From Methylobacterium gregans (GTDB taxonomy: Bacteria; Pseudomonadota; Alphaproteobacteria; Rhizobiales; Beijerinckiaceae), in assembly GCF_022179245.1 (NCBI RefSeq), contig NZ_BPQM01000029.1, forward strand, positions 17,730 to 81,729: a stretch of 64,000 bases of DNA. Direction: 5' to 3'. The translations under genes were made by a program, and so were the position numbers. The notes beneath the pieces were generated by a model. That model was given only the letters and a program-made list of their open reading frames with translations. It made no database searches and was not told the origin of the DNA. This document shows positions 36,290 to 46,061 of the stretch, one piece after another (the first letter of the stretch is position 1; every line of letters starts with the position of its first letter).

Positions 36290-36415
36290 GACGTTCGACG
36301 GCGGAGCGCCGTACGCTCGGAGGGCGTCCCTCGGAACAGTTCCGCCGGCGCCGATTGTTCAGCTACACAGACCGAGCCCGGCTCTTCTCCGGGCGCTTGA
36401 GCCCCGAGGTGACCG

Positions 36416-36772
36416 ATGCGAAGATTGCTGATGGCCCTCACCGCCGCAGCGCTGGCGCAGTCCAGCACGGCTTGGCCTCAACAACCCATCACCAACGTGA
36501 ACGAGTGCACGTTCATCACCGATCCGATCGCTCTGAAGCGGTGCATCGACGGCTTCCAACTGCGTGGGCCGCCTGCCCAGTATCCGCAATCGCCGCCGAT
36601 TCCCCAGGTCGAAACGCCCGCACAGGCCGAGCGTGACAGGATCGGTACTGCAGTTCCACCGAACACGAGCTACCGCGACTCGCCGGAATGGCTCGGTTCG
36701 ACGGCCAAGGGCCAGGCGGGCGAACCGCAGCCGAAGAACAACCCGCGGGTCATCGACCTCAATAGGCCATGA
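36416..36772 (+). CDS. Small secreted protein of unknown function
   Basis: 118 residues with a signal peptide (MRRLLMALTAAALAQSSTAWPQ), two cysteines (NECTFI, LKRCIDG) and a proline-rich, probably disordered C-terminus. It follows another secreted unknown protein and converges with an orphan curlin gene. The family is not recognised. A role in the curli matrix is only suggested by position. Confidence 0.65.
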   Translation: MRRLLMALTAAALAQSSTAWPQQPITNVNECTFITDPIALKRCIDGFQLRGPPAQYPQSPPIPQVETPAQAERDRIGTAVPPNTSYRDSPEWLGSTAKGQAGEPQPKNNPRVIDLNRP

Positions 36773-36800
36773 ACCTTGAGGCTCCGGTGCCTCGGCCGTT

Positions 36801-37160
36801 TCAGCGGCCCTGGTGCAGGGTAATGCGATTGTAGGATCCCGTCTGTGAGATGGTGGCCGCGTTCTGCTGGCCGGTCTGCACGATCTGGATGAGGTTGTTG
36901 GCTCCGCTCTGCAGGGCGGTGATCGTGTTGTAGTCGCCCACCTGCGAGGCCTGGAACACGTTTCCGCTCCGGCCAGCCGTCGTATCGGCCAAGGTGTAGG
37001 CCTGAGCGTTGGTTCTGCGCGCCGCGGCGTTCTCAAGGTCCTGCATCGTCAGATCGGTGCGCATCTGCATCGCCGGTACCGTCTGCGCCTCAGCGGGGGC
37101 AGCCGCCTGAACCGCGAGGGCGCAGGCGAAATTTGCAGCGATGATCAGATTCGTATGCAT
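36801..37160 (-). CDS. Short curlin-repeat protein, possible nucleator
   Basis: 119 residues with a signal peptide (IIAANFACALAVQAAAPAEAQ) and three curlin repeats at the C-terminus (FQASQVGDYNTITALQSG, LIQIVQTGQQNAATISQTGSYNRITLHQGR). The N-terminal half has no repeats. It is separate from the main operon. A short curlin ending in a basic residue resembles CsgB-type nucleators, but the role is inferred. Confidence 0.8.
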   Translation of the reverse strand: MHTNLIIAANFACALAVQAAAPAEAQTVPAMQMRTDLTMQDLENAAARRTNAQAYTLADTTAGRSGNVFQASQVGDYNTITALQSGANNLIQIVQTGQQNAATISQTGSYNRITLHQGR

Positions 37161-37390
37161 GAAATTGCTCCGCTACTTCTGCCAAAATACCGGTGGAGGG
37201 TTAAGAAGTGCTTCGCCAATCTGTACAGCTTGTCTGATGGTAAACAAATCAGCCGCGCGGGGACTTGCAGTCGATCAGATTGCACTGTGTGTGCTCAGGG
37301 CGTGGTCTCCCCCATGGCATCGCCGGGCCCTTACTCCTCGATGCTGCGATGAGCGGGCATGACTTGCGCGCTTAATGGGGCGACGTGCTC

Positions 37391-37670
37391 GCCATCGGGG
37401 CCCGCATCCGCGAGATCAGTATGGTGTCGGCCTCGATCGCTGCCGCCGTCGGGGAACAGGGTGCGGCGACGCAAGAGATCGTGCGCCGCGGCTCAGGCCT
37501 CAGCCGGCACCACGGAGGTGACGAACAACATCACGGGTGTCGCGGATGCGGTGGAGGAGACCGGTGCCGCCGCGAGACAGGTTCTGGCCTCGGCCGCCGA
37601 GGTGTCGCGTCAGTCGGAGCATCTAAGCGTTGAAGTCGATCGGTTCCTAAGCACAGTCCGGGCCGCATGA
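37391..37670 (+). pseudogene. C-terminal piece of a methyl-accepting chemotaxis protein, inverted and frameshifted
   Basis: The sequence reads AIGARIREISMVSASIAAAV...GAATQEIV in one frame. After a shift near 37490 it continues as AQASAGTTEVTNNITGVADAV up to FLSTVRAA and a stop. This is the end of a chemoreceptor signalling domain. It has no start of its own and lies on the strand opposite to the matching N-terminal remnant at 38112-39077. See the separate finding on inversion. Confidence 0.8.
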
Positions 37671-38111
37671 GGCCAGAATCATGAATAAACTCTACGCTCC
37701 TTCCAATACGAGTAACCCAGGGCGGGCAAGAATGCCAGGTCTCGCCCAATTTAAGTTCGCGAAGTACGCTCTGGACTTCTGCCTTTCTGTAGCGAACTGG
37801 AGACCGTTGCCGAGAACGTGCAACGATCGCGCATGCCAAACTGGAGCGTCCCTGTCTCCGCATTGATCCAGAACGCCTCCGCAGATCTGGCTCGGCTCGC
37901 CCGTGCCGCTGCGGATGCCATTGTCATGGCCCCCCTCTGAAAAATGGCCCTCTCTGAGGTATGGATTTGCGCGCCGCCCAATCAACCCGGTCCATCAAGA
38001 TGACGGCGGTCATGCACGACCACTGGCGAATAAGGGCAGGCCATTGAGCTCGTGAACCTTCGGCGCAAGAAGGCAAAACCGGCGTTCCCCCGCGACGTGC
38101 CCCCAAGTTCT
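37671..38111. other. Gap between the two chemoreceptor remnants
   Basis: No recognisable gene. One plus-strand frame ends QRSRMPNWSVPVSALIQNAS...ADAIVMAPL and looks like the tail of a protein, but it has no start and I cannot identify it. Confidence 0.4.
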
Positions 38112-39077
38112 GCCTATGGCCCCGACCGCTTGGCTCGTCGCCCCCTGCGCAAGGCCGATCTGGCGCCCGATCTCGTCGGTCGCTCGAGCCGTTCGGTCCG
38201 CGAGCGCTTTGACCTCGGCCGCCACCACCGCAAAGCCGCGGCCGGTCTGACTAGCGCGCCGCCTCAACGGTGGCGTTGAGCGCCAGCAGGTGGGTCTGGT
38301 TGGCGATCGAGGAGATCAGCGCCACGACGTCGCCGATCTTGGCTACGGCACCGCTCAGTTCTTGCACGAGGCCCGCAGTGTGCTCGGCCTCGGCCACGGC
38401 GATTTGCGCAAGGTTGGCCGGGCCGTCGACCTGCCGGCCGATTTCGACGACGGAGGCCCCAACCTCTTCGGAAGCGGCCGCAACCATGCCGACATTCGAG
38501 GCAGCTTGAACCGCTGCGGCCGCGACGCTCGTCGACTTTACCGCAGTCTGCGTGGCGGCCGCCGTCACCTGCTCGACCATGGCCTGCAGTCGGGTCGCCG
38601 TGGATGAGACCTGCCCGATGATGCCGCCGACCGCCGCCTCAGAGGCGTGGGCCACCTGGCGCATTCCTGCCTGGGCTGTTCCTCGGCCGAAGCGCGGGCG
38701 AGCGCGGTTTCCTCTCCCAACTGGCGAGTCCGAACGAGGCTGTCCTTGAACATCTCGACCGACGCGGCCATCGCACCGATCTCGTCACGCCGCTCAAGAC
38801 CCGGGTTGGCGGCTTCAAGGTCGTCATGGCTAAGACGCTCCATCGCACTCCGCATAGCCGCAAGCGGCTGGATCACGCGGTACTGGCTGATGGCCAGCCC
38901 ACTCAAGGCGACGATCGGTGCACCAACGATGGTGGCCACGGCCTCCATCATCTCCAGCCGTGCCCTGCGAGCGGTCGCTTCCGTGACGGTCACGACGTCA
39001 TCCATCGCCTTCAACGCCACCTCAAGAACGGTGCGCTGCCTAATGGTGCTGTCCTTCTGGAGATCACTGAGCGACAT
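38112..39077 (-). pseudogene. Methyl-accepting chemotaxis protein remnant with frameshifts
   Basis: From about 39077 the frame encodes a transmembrane segment, a HAMP domain (SQYRVIQPLAAMRSAMERLSHDDLEA) and the start of a coiled coil. Near 38665 it shifts to a second frame carrying the receptor helix (QVAHASEAAVGGIIGQVSST ... [12 protein letters not shown]), which hits TAG at 38251. A third frame then continues [29 protein letters not shown] up to SQAVGAIG and ends in unrelated sequence. At least two frameshifts and loss of the C-terminus make it non-functional. The frame is open to 39305, but the true start is unclear. Confidence 0.8.
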
Positions 39078-39611
39078 CGCGGGCTTGCCGGAGACTAGAT
39101 GTTTGGTCCTGCTGTGTGGTGGTACAACTGCTGCCGCATGTCTGCCGCTGATCGCCTTCACGCGGCCGATGTTGATCTGCGAAACAGGTGGAGCATCCGT
39201 GGCCGACCCCTCAGTCGGGATTGGAATTGGCCCGGTCAGGTAGATACTAAGATCGCTTACGTGTGTGGTGTTGTCCCGATGCCCAAGATCTGTCCCGCGT
39301 ACCATGCCGACATCCGTCGGCGGATGGCCGAGCTGATCGCGCTAGTCGCGATCCGACATCGTGACGGCGGGTGAACGAGAGAAGCGTCACCTTCTTGCAT
39401 GCATCTGACGCCGAACCGTTCGACCGTGTTGCCGCTGAAGACCGACAGCTGGGCTCTGCGCTGCTCGTCGGAACGACGGCGGTCGCTGCGAGGTTGGGCC
39501 TCGGCGTAACGACAACGGCCAGAAGCTCTATCGGGCAAGATGCTCGCACCCATCGAGCATTGCGTAGGTTGGCCGAGCTGACACGTGAACGCCGGTGGCG
39601 AGGGTGATCTG
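39078..39611. other. Gap upstream of the chemoreceptor remnant and helicase gene
   Basis: No supported gene. Some of it is the minus-strand frame that continues upstream from the chemoreceptor remnant (to 39305) without recognisable sequence. The rest probably holds the helicase promoter. Confidence 0.4.
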
Positions 39612-41756
39612 ATGGCGCGCAAGCGTCCACATCCAACGATCGAGAGCCTGATCGAATCCGCAGGACGGCTCGGCATCGCACCGAGGAGCCTCGACTTCGA
39701 AGCTCTGCGGCTTCACCTCGACCTGCCCGAGTTCGGGGCAGCGGTCGACGACGAGCGTGTCGCCGGTGCGCTACGGGAGATGCGGAACGCGCGCGCTTTC
39801 GCCGAGACCGGAGTCCCGGCGCTCAGGAAGGCGGTACCGGTGCTCAGGGCCGTGGTCGCGCAGGACCATCGCGTCGCCTGGAATGTTCGAGTCGAGGTTC
39901 CGCTGCTCGATGCTGGCCGCATGGACCTGCGAGTCGATGTCGCGCCCGATCCAGCCATGGCCGAGATCCTCGCCGGCATGATCGCGCGGAACGATCCGAC
40001 GTATCAGCTGGCCAGTCTGCGCGCGGCGGTCGGCGAAATCTCGGCCCGGACCACCCGCGCCCTGCGTAAGCCGATCGAACGGCTTCGAGCCCAGATCCTC
40101 CTCGACCTGCGCGAGGTCGGGGCGGATGCGGCGGCCTATATCGAGCACATGGATCGCTCCCTGCGGTCGCGGGTGTTCACCGACGGCCCGAAGCTCGCCC
40201 GGTCGCTGGGCGACACCCTGACGCCGGTTCGCCGTCGCGCCAAGGCCGTGGCGCGGGAGGGCTCGCGGCTGAGGCGGCTGCGCGATCAGGTCGGCTTCGG
40301 CGCCTATATCGAGCGCTTCGCCGCGGCACGCCGGCTGAAGCGGCGCATCCTCTTCCACATGGGTCCGACGAACTCGGGCAAGACCTACGCGGCCCTGCAG
40401 GCGCTGACCGCGGCACCGACCGGAACCTATCTCGCCCCTCTGCGGCTACTCGCCCTGGAGAACTATCAGGCTCTGCGGGAGCGCGGCCTGCGCGCCGGCA
40501 TGGTCACGGGCGAGGAGGTGCTGGGCGAGACGGAGCCGACCCACACGGCCCGGACGATCGAGACCGCCGATCTGGCACGGCCTGTCGATGTCGCCGTTAT
40601 CGACGAAATCCAGATGCTCTCGGACCCAGATCGTGGCTGGGCTTGGACGAACGCCCTGTTCGGCGTTCCGGCCCGAACCGTGATCGTCTGCGGCTCGGAC
40701 GACGCCCTCTCCTACGTCCGGCGCGCCGCCGAGGCCGCCGACGAGTCGCTGGAGGTGATCCCCTTCGCGCGCAAGTCGCCCCTCCTCCTGCAGGATGAAC
40801 CGGCGCCTCTGGAGAAGGTCGAGCCGGGCGACGCGGTCGTGGCCTTCTCCCGCCGGGCGGTGCATGAGAACCGAGAGATCCTGGTCGCTCGTGGGCATCA
40901 GGTTGCCACGATCTACGGCGCTCTGTCGCCCGAGGTTCGGCGGGCGGAGGCCGCCCGCTTCCGCTCCGGCGAGGCCAACGTGCTGGTCACGACCGACGCG
41001 ATCGGCATGGGCCTCAACCTCGGGCCGCTGAAACGCATCGTCTTCTCGGCCGTGCGCAAATACGACGGCGTCGCGGAGCGCGCACTCACGAACTCGGAGA
41101 TTCGCCAGATCGCCGGCCGCGCCGGCCGCTACGGCCACCAGGACGTCGGCTATGTCGCGGCGACCGAGGAGGTCGCCCTGGAGCCGATCCGGGCAGCTTT
41201 GTCCGGCGCGCCGACAGCACCGGCGGCCGATACCCGCTTCTACGTGCGGCCAGATCTGTCCGCGATCCGCGCGGTCGCGCAAGAGATGCAGACCCACAGC
41301 CTGTTCGAGGTGCTGACCCATTTCGCCCGCGCCACTTTCTACGCCGGTTCGCCCTTTCAGCCGTCTGCCCTGGAGGAGATCCTAGAGGTCGCGCGGATGA
41401 TCGACCGCGCCCGGCTGCCGATCGACGAGAAGTTCGCCTTCTCGGTCTGCCCGATCGATCGGCGCGACGAGATCGCGATGGGCATGCTGGAGCGCTGGAG
41501 CCAAGCCCGTTCCATCGGGGCAACGGTGCCTGCCCTGCGGGCGAGCCTGACGGGGGAACTCGATTATCAGGAGCGGACGGTGAAGCTCGCGAGCGCCTAT
41601 CTGTGGCTGTCACGGCGTTTTCCCGACACCTTCGACGATGTCGCGGCGATCCGACAGATGCGGGTCCGGGCCAACGAGGCCATCGAGCATCATCTGCGAA
41701 TGACGGCGACGCGCCGGGCGGAGCGCCGCACGCGGCGAACCGTCGGAGCGGGGTGA
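39612..41756 (+). CDS. SUV3-like DExH RNA helicase
   Basis: 714 residues. Motif I GPTNSGKT (about residue 250), motif II VIDEIQM and motif VI QIAGRAGRYG identify the SUV3 branch of superfamily 2, known in mitochondria for RNA unwinding and turnover and found in many alphaproteobacteria. An N-terminal helical domain of about 230 residues precedes the helicase core, and the C-terminal part carries the SUV3-type helical region. I chose the ATG at 39612 (MARKRPHPT), since the earlier ATG at 39585 adds nine unconvincing residues. Neighbours are decayed genes, so no operon partner is suggested. Confidence 0.9.
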   Translation: MARKRPHPTIESLIESAGRLGIAPRSLDFEALRLHLDLPEFGAAVDDERVAGALREMRNARAFAETGVPALRKAVPVLRAVVAQDHRVAWNVRVEVPLLDAGRMDLRVDVAPDPAMAEILAGMIARNDPTYQLASLRAAVGEISARTTRALRKPIERLRAQILLDLREVGADAAAYIEHMDRSLRSRVFTDGPKLARSLGDTLTPVRRRAKAVAREGSRLRRLRDQVGFGAYIERFAAARRLKRRILFHMGPTNSGKTYAALQALTAAPTGTYLAPLRLLALENYQALRERGLRAGMVTGEEVLGETEPTHTARTIETADLARPVDVAVIDEIQMLSDPDRGWAWTNALFGVPARTVIVCGSDDALSYVRRAAEAADESLEVIPFARKSPLLLQDEPAPLEKVEPGDAVVAFSRRAVHENREILVARGHQVATIYGALSPEVRRAEAARFRSGEANVLVTTDAIGMGLNLGPLKRIVFSAVRKYDGVAERALTNSEIRQIAGRAGRYGHQDVGYVAATEEVALEPIRAALSGAPTAPAADTRFYVRPDLSAIRAVAQEMQTHSLFEVLTHFARATFYAGSPFQPSALEEILEVARMIDRARLPIDEKFAFSVCPIDRRDEIAMGMLERWSQARSIGATVPALRASLTGELDYQERTVKLASAYLWLSRRFPDTFDDVAAIRQMRVRANEAIEHHLRMTATRRAERRTRRTVGAG

Positions 41757-42648
41757 GCGGCTCTGCGCTCGAGAGGCCGACCGGTTGCGCATGCGCGGCG
41801 TGAGTAACGATCCTGAACCCTGTGTCGAGTAGCACAGCGAGGCAGATAGCAAGCTTGGCTTGCGCCGAAGTGTATGGCGTGACCGCACTCTAGAAGGATG
41901 GGCGGGATCTGGCTCTTCAACGCCGCGCGTCGCCGGCGAACTGATGGCGCACCCGGTCCAGGGTCTGCACGTCGACTTGCGCCTCGAACGCGATAGCCAC
42001 GAACCGCATCATCGGGTGCGCGCCCGCCTCAGCGATGGCGTCGATATCATGGTCGTCGGTTCTGTCCGCTTTGACGTTGTTGCGCGCATACGCGGGCGAC
42101 ATCATCCGGACGGTGCGGCCATGCGCGGCTAGAGTCCGACCCCAGGGATCGACGCCGCAGCCCGCCTTAATGGCCACGGCCCACCCCGGCAGCCTCGCGT
42201 AGAGCGGACTTAAATCCTGGTACCGGCAGAGCCAGAACGGCTGCTGGTTATCAACCGATGCAGGAGGAAGCCAAGGTGACTGGAGCTGCGCAGTATTACC
42301 GAGCGGAGCAGCGGAAGGTCCGCCTGTGAGAGAACTTACCTCCCGGTCTCACCATGGCAAAGTTGCCCAGGCCGGCGAGCTGCGGCTTGAAGCAAAGCCA
42401 TGTCTGCTTCTGGAAAAGTGTTTTTCTATAAGCGCCCTAATTCGGCGGCCCTCGGCGTATGCAGCGGATGCATGATCATCGTCGCGGACGAAGTGACAAC
42501 CACAACCATAAGGCGTATAAACAAAGGATCAAAAATCAGAAGTTGAGCGTTTCGCCTGCAGACGTTCCGCTTGCGTCTCATGGTCGAGCCAGCGCTTGAC
42601 CTGGTGGAGCGGCGCCGCCCCGCCATGGCGGGTAGGGATGAGGGGAGA
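41757..42648. other. Gene-poor stretch with a transposase remnant
   Basis: Apart from the IS110-type remnant at 41917-42205 no gene can be supported. The last 200 bases before the HlyD gene (42410-42540) are AT-richer and may hold its promoter. Confidence 0.45.
41917..42205 (-). pseudogene. IS110-family transposase fragment
   Basis: The frame reads LPGWAVAIKAGCGVDPWGRTLAAHGRTVRMMSPAYARNNVK...DDHDIDAIAEAGAHPMMRFVAI, matching the internal region of IS110-type (DEDD) transposases around the conserved WGR and MMSP/RFV segments. Both ends of the transposase and any inverted repeats are missing. It marks past insertion next to the decayed region. Confidence 0.75.
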
Positions 42649-43896
42649 ATGTTCTGGAACTCGCGCTTCGCCCGCATCTGCGTGGGCATCGCCCTCCTCG
42701 CGACAGTCGTGATCGTCCTGCTGCCCGGCTTCACGGGCTATACCAGCGTCGACGGCACCGTGAATGCGCGGTTTGCGCTGGTCTCGGCTCCGATCGAGGG
42801 TGTAGTCTCCGATACCCCTCCGAAGGTCGGCACGGCTTTGCCAGAGGGGACCAGCGTCTTCTTCATCAACAACGACCGCATCTCGCGCACTGCCGAAGCC
42901 CAGCTCGACGCGGATCTCGGCGCGGCCAAGGAGCGGCTGCAGGCCCTTGAGATCCAGGCCAAGGACCTCTCCGCGCTCAAGGCGGATCTGGTCACCCGGC
43001 TCAAAGAGTATCAGCAGGCCAGCATCGTCGGCATCCAGCAGGAGATCATCATCCGCCAGCAGCGGATCAGCACGGCGCAGGCCAACAAGGCGTCCGCGGA
43101 GGCCGACCTTGCGCGCAAGCAGACACTCGGCGCCACCGGTGTGGTGGCGGGCAGCTCGGTGGAGCAGGCGCGCGCGGCGTCCGTGTCGGCCACGAGCGAG
43201 CAGAACATCGCCAAGGCCGAACTGGAGCGGCTGCAGCGCCAGCTGGACGCGCTCAAGCGCGGCACCTTCGTGGGAGAGGGCCGCAACGATGTGCCCTATT
43301 CGCAGCAGCGCACCGATGAGGTGACCATCCAACTCGCCAACGTCGAGGCGCAGATCCGCACCGAGAAGGCGCGCATCCAGCAGTTGAAGGGGCAGCTGCA
43401 TCTGGAGCGGGCACGCAACGACAGGCTCTCCTTGGCGGCGGTACAAGTCCCCTTCGAAGGCGTGATCTGGCGCAACAACGTGGTGGCGGGATCCAACGTT
43501 GTCGTCGGCAACGAGCTGATGCGGCTGCTCGACTGCCGCGATCTGTTCGTCGACATCCTGGTGGACGAGGTCGACTACGACGAGATCAAGCCGGGCGACC
43601 GTGCCGACGTGCGACTTCTCGGCACCTCGGACATCATCGGAGGCCACGTTCTGTCGGTGCGGGGTTCGGCCGCCGCCGTCGAGGAAGTGGTGCTCGCCGC
43701 GCTACCCCCGAAGAGCCGCGGCAAGAACGCCCGCATCCGGGTCGCCCTGGATCCGAGCGGCATGCAGACCGACTACGCGAACTTCTGCCAGGTGGGGCGT
43801 ACCGTGCAGGTGCGGTTCGCCCGCACGTCCTCCCTGCAGACGTTCGCGGATCCGGTGATGAATTGGGTGAAGAGCCTGTGGTTCAGCATCTCCTAG
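42649..43896 (+). CDS. HlyD-like membrane fusion protein paired with a glycosyltransferase
   Basis: About 415 residues: an N-terminal membrane anchor (ICVGIALLATVVIVLLPGF), a short lipoyl-like part (VDGTVNARFALVSAPIEGVVS), a long coiled coil (about residues 65-240) and a C-terminal beta domain (VPFEGVIWRNNVVAGSNVVVGNELMRLLD). It overlaps the following glycosyltransferase, so the pair probably exports a polysaccharide, in the manner of Alg44-type or related HlyD partners. The ATG at 42649 is preceded by GGTAGGG; the frame is open to 42571. Confidence 0.82.
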   Translation: MFWNSRFARICVGIALLATVVIVLLPGFTGYTSVDGTVNARFALVSAPIEGVVSDTPPKVGTALPEGTSVFFINNDRISRTAEAQLDADLGAAKERLQALEIQAKDLSALKADLVTRLKEYQQASIVGIQQEIIIRQQRISTAQANKASAEADLARKQTLGATGVVAGSSVEQARAASVSATSEQNIAKAELERLQRQLDALKRGTFVGEGRNDVPYSQQRTDEVTIQLANVEAQIRTEKARIQQLKGQLHLERARNDRLSLAAVQVPFEGVIWRNNVVAGSNVVVGNELMRLLDCRDLFVDILVDEVDYDEIKPGDRADVRLLGTSDIIGGHVLSVRGSAAAVEEVVLAALPPKSRGKNARIRVALDPSGMQTDYANFCQVGRTVQVRFARTSSLQTFADPVMNWVKSLWFSIS

Positions 43897-45908
43897 ACCA
43901 GGAGCTCTGGCCGCTCGCGCCGACACTCTTCGTCGCGGGCATCTTCTTCGTGTTCATCACGAACTGGCCGCGGCAGCGGAGCTGGGCGCGCACGCTCGCC
44001 TGCGTTTTCGTGCTCGCTGTCGCGGTCCGCTACCTCGTCTGGCGCCTCCTGCACACGGTGCTGCCCTACCCGGCGGACGGGAGTTTCGGCTTTCTCTGGA
44101 CGTGGTTCGTGTTCTGCATCGAGCTCGGCGCCTTCGCCGACATCCTGCTGTTCCTCGTCGTCATGAGCCGCACCGTCGATCGCAGCGCCGAGGCCGACCG
44201 CCTGGAGCGTGCCTTCTTCGCGCGCCCGGTCGAGGACCTCCCGGTGGTCGACATCTTCATCCCGACCTACAACGAGCCCCTCGACGTGCTGGAGCGGACC
44301 ATCGTCGGGGCGCTCGCCCTCGACTACCCGCGCGACCGCTTCAAGGTCTACGTCCTCGACGACAAGCGTCGCGACTGGCTGCGCGCGTATTGCGAGGAGA
44401 AGGGCGCCATCCACGTCACGAGGCCGGACAACGCCCACGCCAAGGCCGGCAACATGAACAACGGATTGACGGTCGCCTCGGGCGCGTTCGTGGCGATCTT
44501 CGATGCCGACTTCGTCCCCTACCGGAATTTCCTGCGCCGCACGCTGCCCTTCTTCACGGACCCGACGATCGGGATCGTGCAGACGCCGCAGCACTTCTTC
44601 AATAAGGATCCGGTGCAGGCCAACCTGGCGCTGGAGAAGGTCTGGCCCGACGAGCAGCGCCTGTTCTTCGACGAGATGGCGGCGAGCCGCGATGCCTGGG
44701 ACGTAAGCTTCTGCTGCGGCTCCTGCTCGATCGCCCGTCGCAGCGCGCTCGACGCCATCGGCGGTTTCCCACACGACTCGATCACCGAGGACCTGCTCAC
44801 CACGCTGGCCATGTTGAACCTCGGCTACAAGACCCGCTACCTGAACGAGCGCCTCTCGATGGGACTCGCGGCCGAGAATCTGAAGGGCTACTTCGTGCAG
44901 CGCGGGCGCTGGTGCCGGGGCGGCATCCAGACGATCTACCTGCACAACGGTCCCTTACGCGGCCCGGGCCTGAGCCTGTTTCAGCGGGTGATGTTCATCC
45001 CGCTGTCCTGGTTGATGCAGTATACGGTGCGGTTCGTGATCCTGATCGTGCCGGCCGTGTATCTCTGGACCGGCGCGGCGCCGCTCTACTTCACGGGCTC
45101 GCAGGATATCGTCTACTACCAGCTGCCGGTGCTGACCGCCTATTTCCTGCTCATGGGCTGGCTCACGCCGACGCGCTACCTGCCGCTGGTCTCGAGCGCG
45201 GTGGGCACCTTCGCGACCTTCCGCATGCTGCCCGTGGTGGTCTCCAGCGTGGTCAAGCCCTTCGGGGTCCCGTTCCGGGTGACGCCGAAGGGCAGCGGCA
45301 ACGAGGAGAGCGCGTTCGACGCCTACACCTTCTTCTCGATCGCCTTCTGGATCGCCGTGACGTTGCTAGGGCTCATCGTCAACATCGTGCCGGAATGGTC
45401 GCGCATCGGCGACGGCGAGTTCTCGGTGGTCTCGGCCTACTGGGCGGCCCTCAACGTCCTGGTCCTGATGGTCGCCGCGCTGATCTGCTTCGAGAAGGCG
45501 CGCCCGCTCCTCGACAGCTTCTCCACCGACGAGCCGGCCCGGGTCACGACCGGGGCAGAGCGCGTGCTGAGCGCGCGCGTGGTCGGCCTGTCGCTGGACG
45601 GCGGGGTCGCGGCCTTCGCGGAGGATCCCGGCCTGCGCTCTGATGAGCCCATCCGGATCGAGATGGAGCGGTTCCCGCAGCTCGAAGCGACGGTCACGGG
45701 CACAGCGCGGGGGCGCCGCTGTGGGCCGGTCCGGGTGAGCTTCTCCTACCATCTCCAGGGCGCCTGCCGGGACACGATGATCGTCCGGCTCTACACAGGC
45801 TCGTATTCGCAGGATATCCGCAAGATCGATAAGTCGGCGATTTTCGGCGGCCTGTGGACGCGCCTGTTTGGCCGAAGTGATCGGGGGCTGGAAAGAAAAG
45901 AGGGTTGA
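43863..45908 (+). CDS. Cellulose-synthase-like membrane glycosyltransferase (GT2)
   Basis: 681 residues with two N-terminal helices, a cytosolic GT2 domain and several C-terminal helices. Processive-synthase motifs are present: DDKRRDWLR, the DxD in FDADFVPY, the catalytic TED (SITEDLLTT) and QRGRWCRGG (QxxRW). The C-terminal part (about residues 550-640) looks like a PilZ domain, but the DxSxxG motif reads GLSLDGG and no clear RxxxR precedes it, so c-di-GMP binding is doubtful. The polymer is unknown. TTG at 43863 or GTG at 43878 are the possible starts; both overlap the HlyD gene. Confidence 0.88.
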   Translation: MGEEPVVQHLLDQELWPLAPTLFVAGIFFVFITNWPRQRSWARTLACVFVLAVAVRYLVWRLLHTVLPYPADGSFGFLWTWFVFCIELGAFADILLFLVVMSRTVDRSAEADRLERAFFARPVEDLPVVDIFIPTYNEPLDVLERTIVGALALDYPRDRFKVYVLDDKRRDWLRAYCEEKGAIHVTRPDNAHAKAGNMNNGLTVASGAFVAIFDADFVPYRNFLRRTLPFFTDPTIGIVQTPQHFFNKDPVQANLALEKVWPDEQRLFFDEMAASRDAWDVSFCCGSCSIARRSALDAIGGFPHDSITEDLLTTLAMLNLGYKTRYLNERLSMGLAAENLKGYFVQRGRWCRGGIQTIYLHNGPLRGPGLSLFQRVMFIPLSWLMQYTVRFVILIVPAVYLWTGAAPLYFTGSQDIVYYQLPVLTAYFLLMGWLTPTRYLPLVSSAVGTFATFRMLPVVVSSVVKPFGVPFRVTPKGSGNEESAFDAYTFFSIAFWIAVTLLGLIVNIVPEWSRIGDGEFSVVSAYWAALNVLVLMVAALICFEKARPLLDSFSTDEPARVTTGAERVLSARVVGLSLDGGVAAFAEDPGLRSDEPIRIEMERFPQLEATVTGTARGRRCGPVRVSFSYHLQGACRDTMIVRLYTGSYSQDIRKIDKSAIFGGLWTRLFGRSDRGLERKEG

Positions 45909-46061
45909 GCCACTCGTGTGACCCTGAAGCGAACGCGCGTTCGCATCCACTTGATGTCTATCATCAACAATCCGGGAGCAGAGATCCCTCGCCGGTCGGC
46001 GCAGAAACCGTATCGTCATCGGAATTGGGCAATCGCCTGCCGACCGCTAGCGAGCGTCGGC

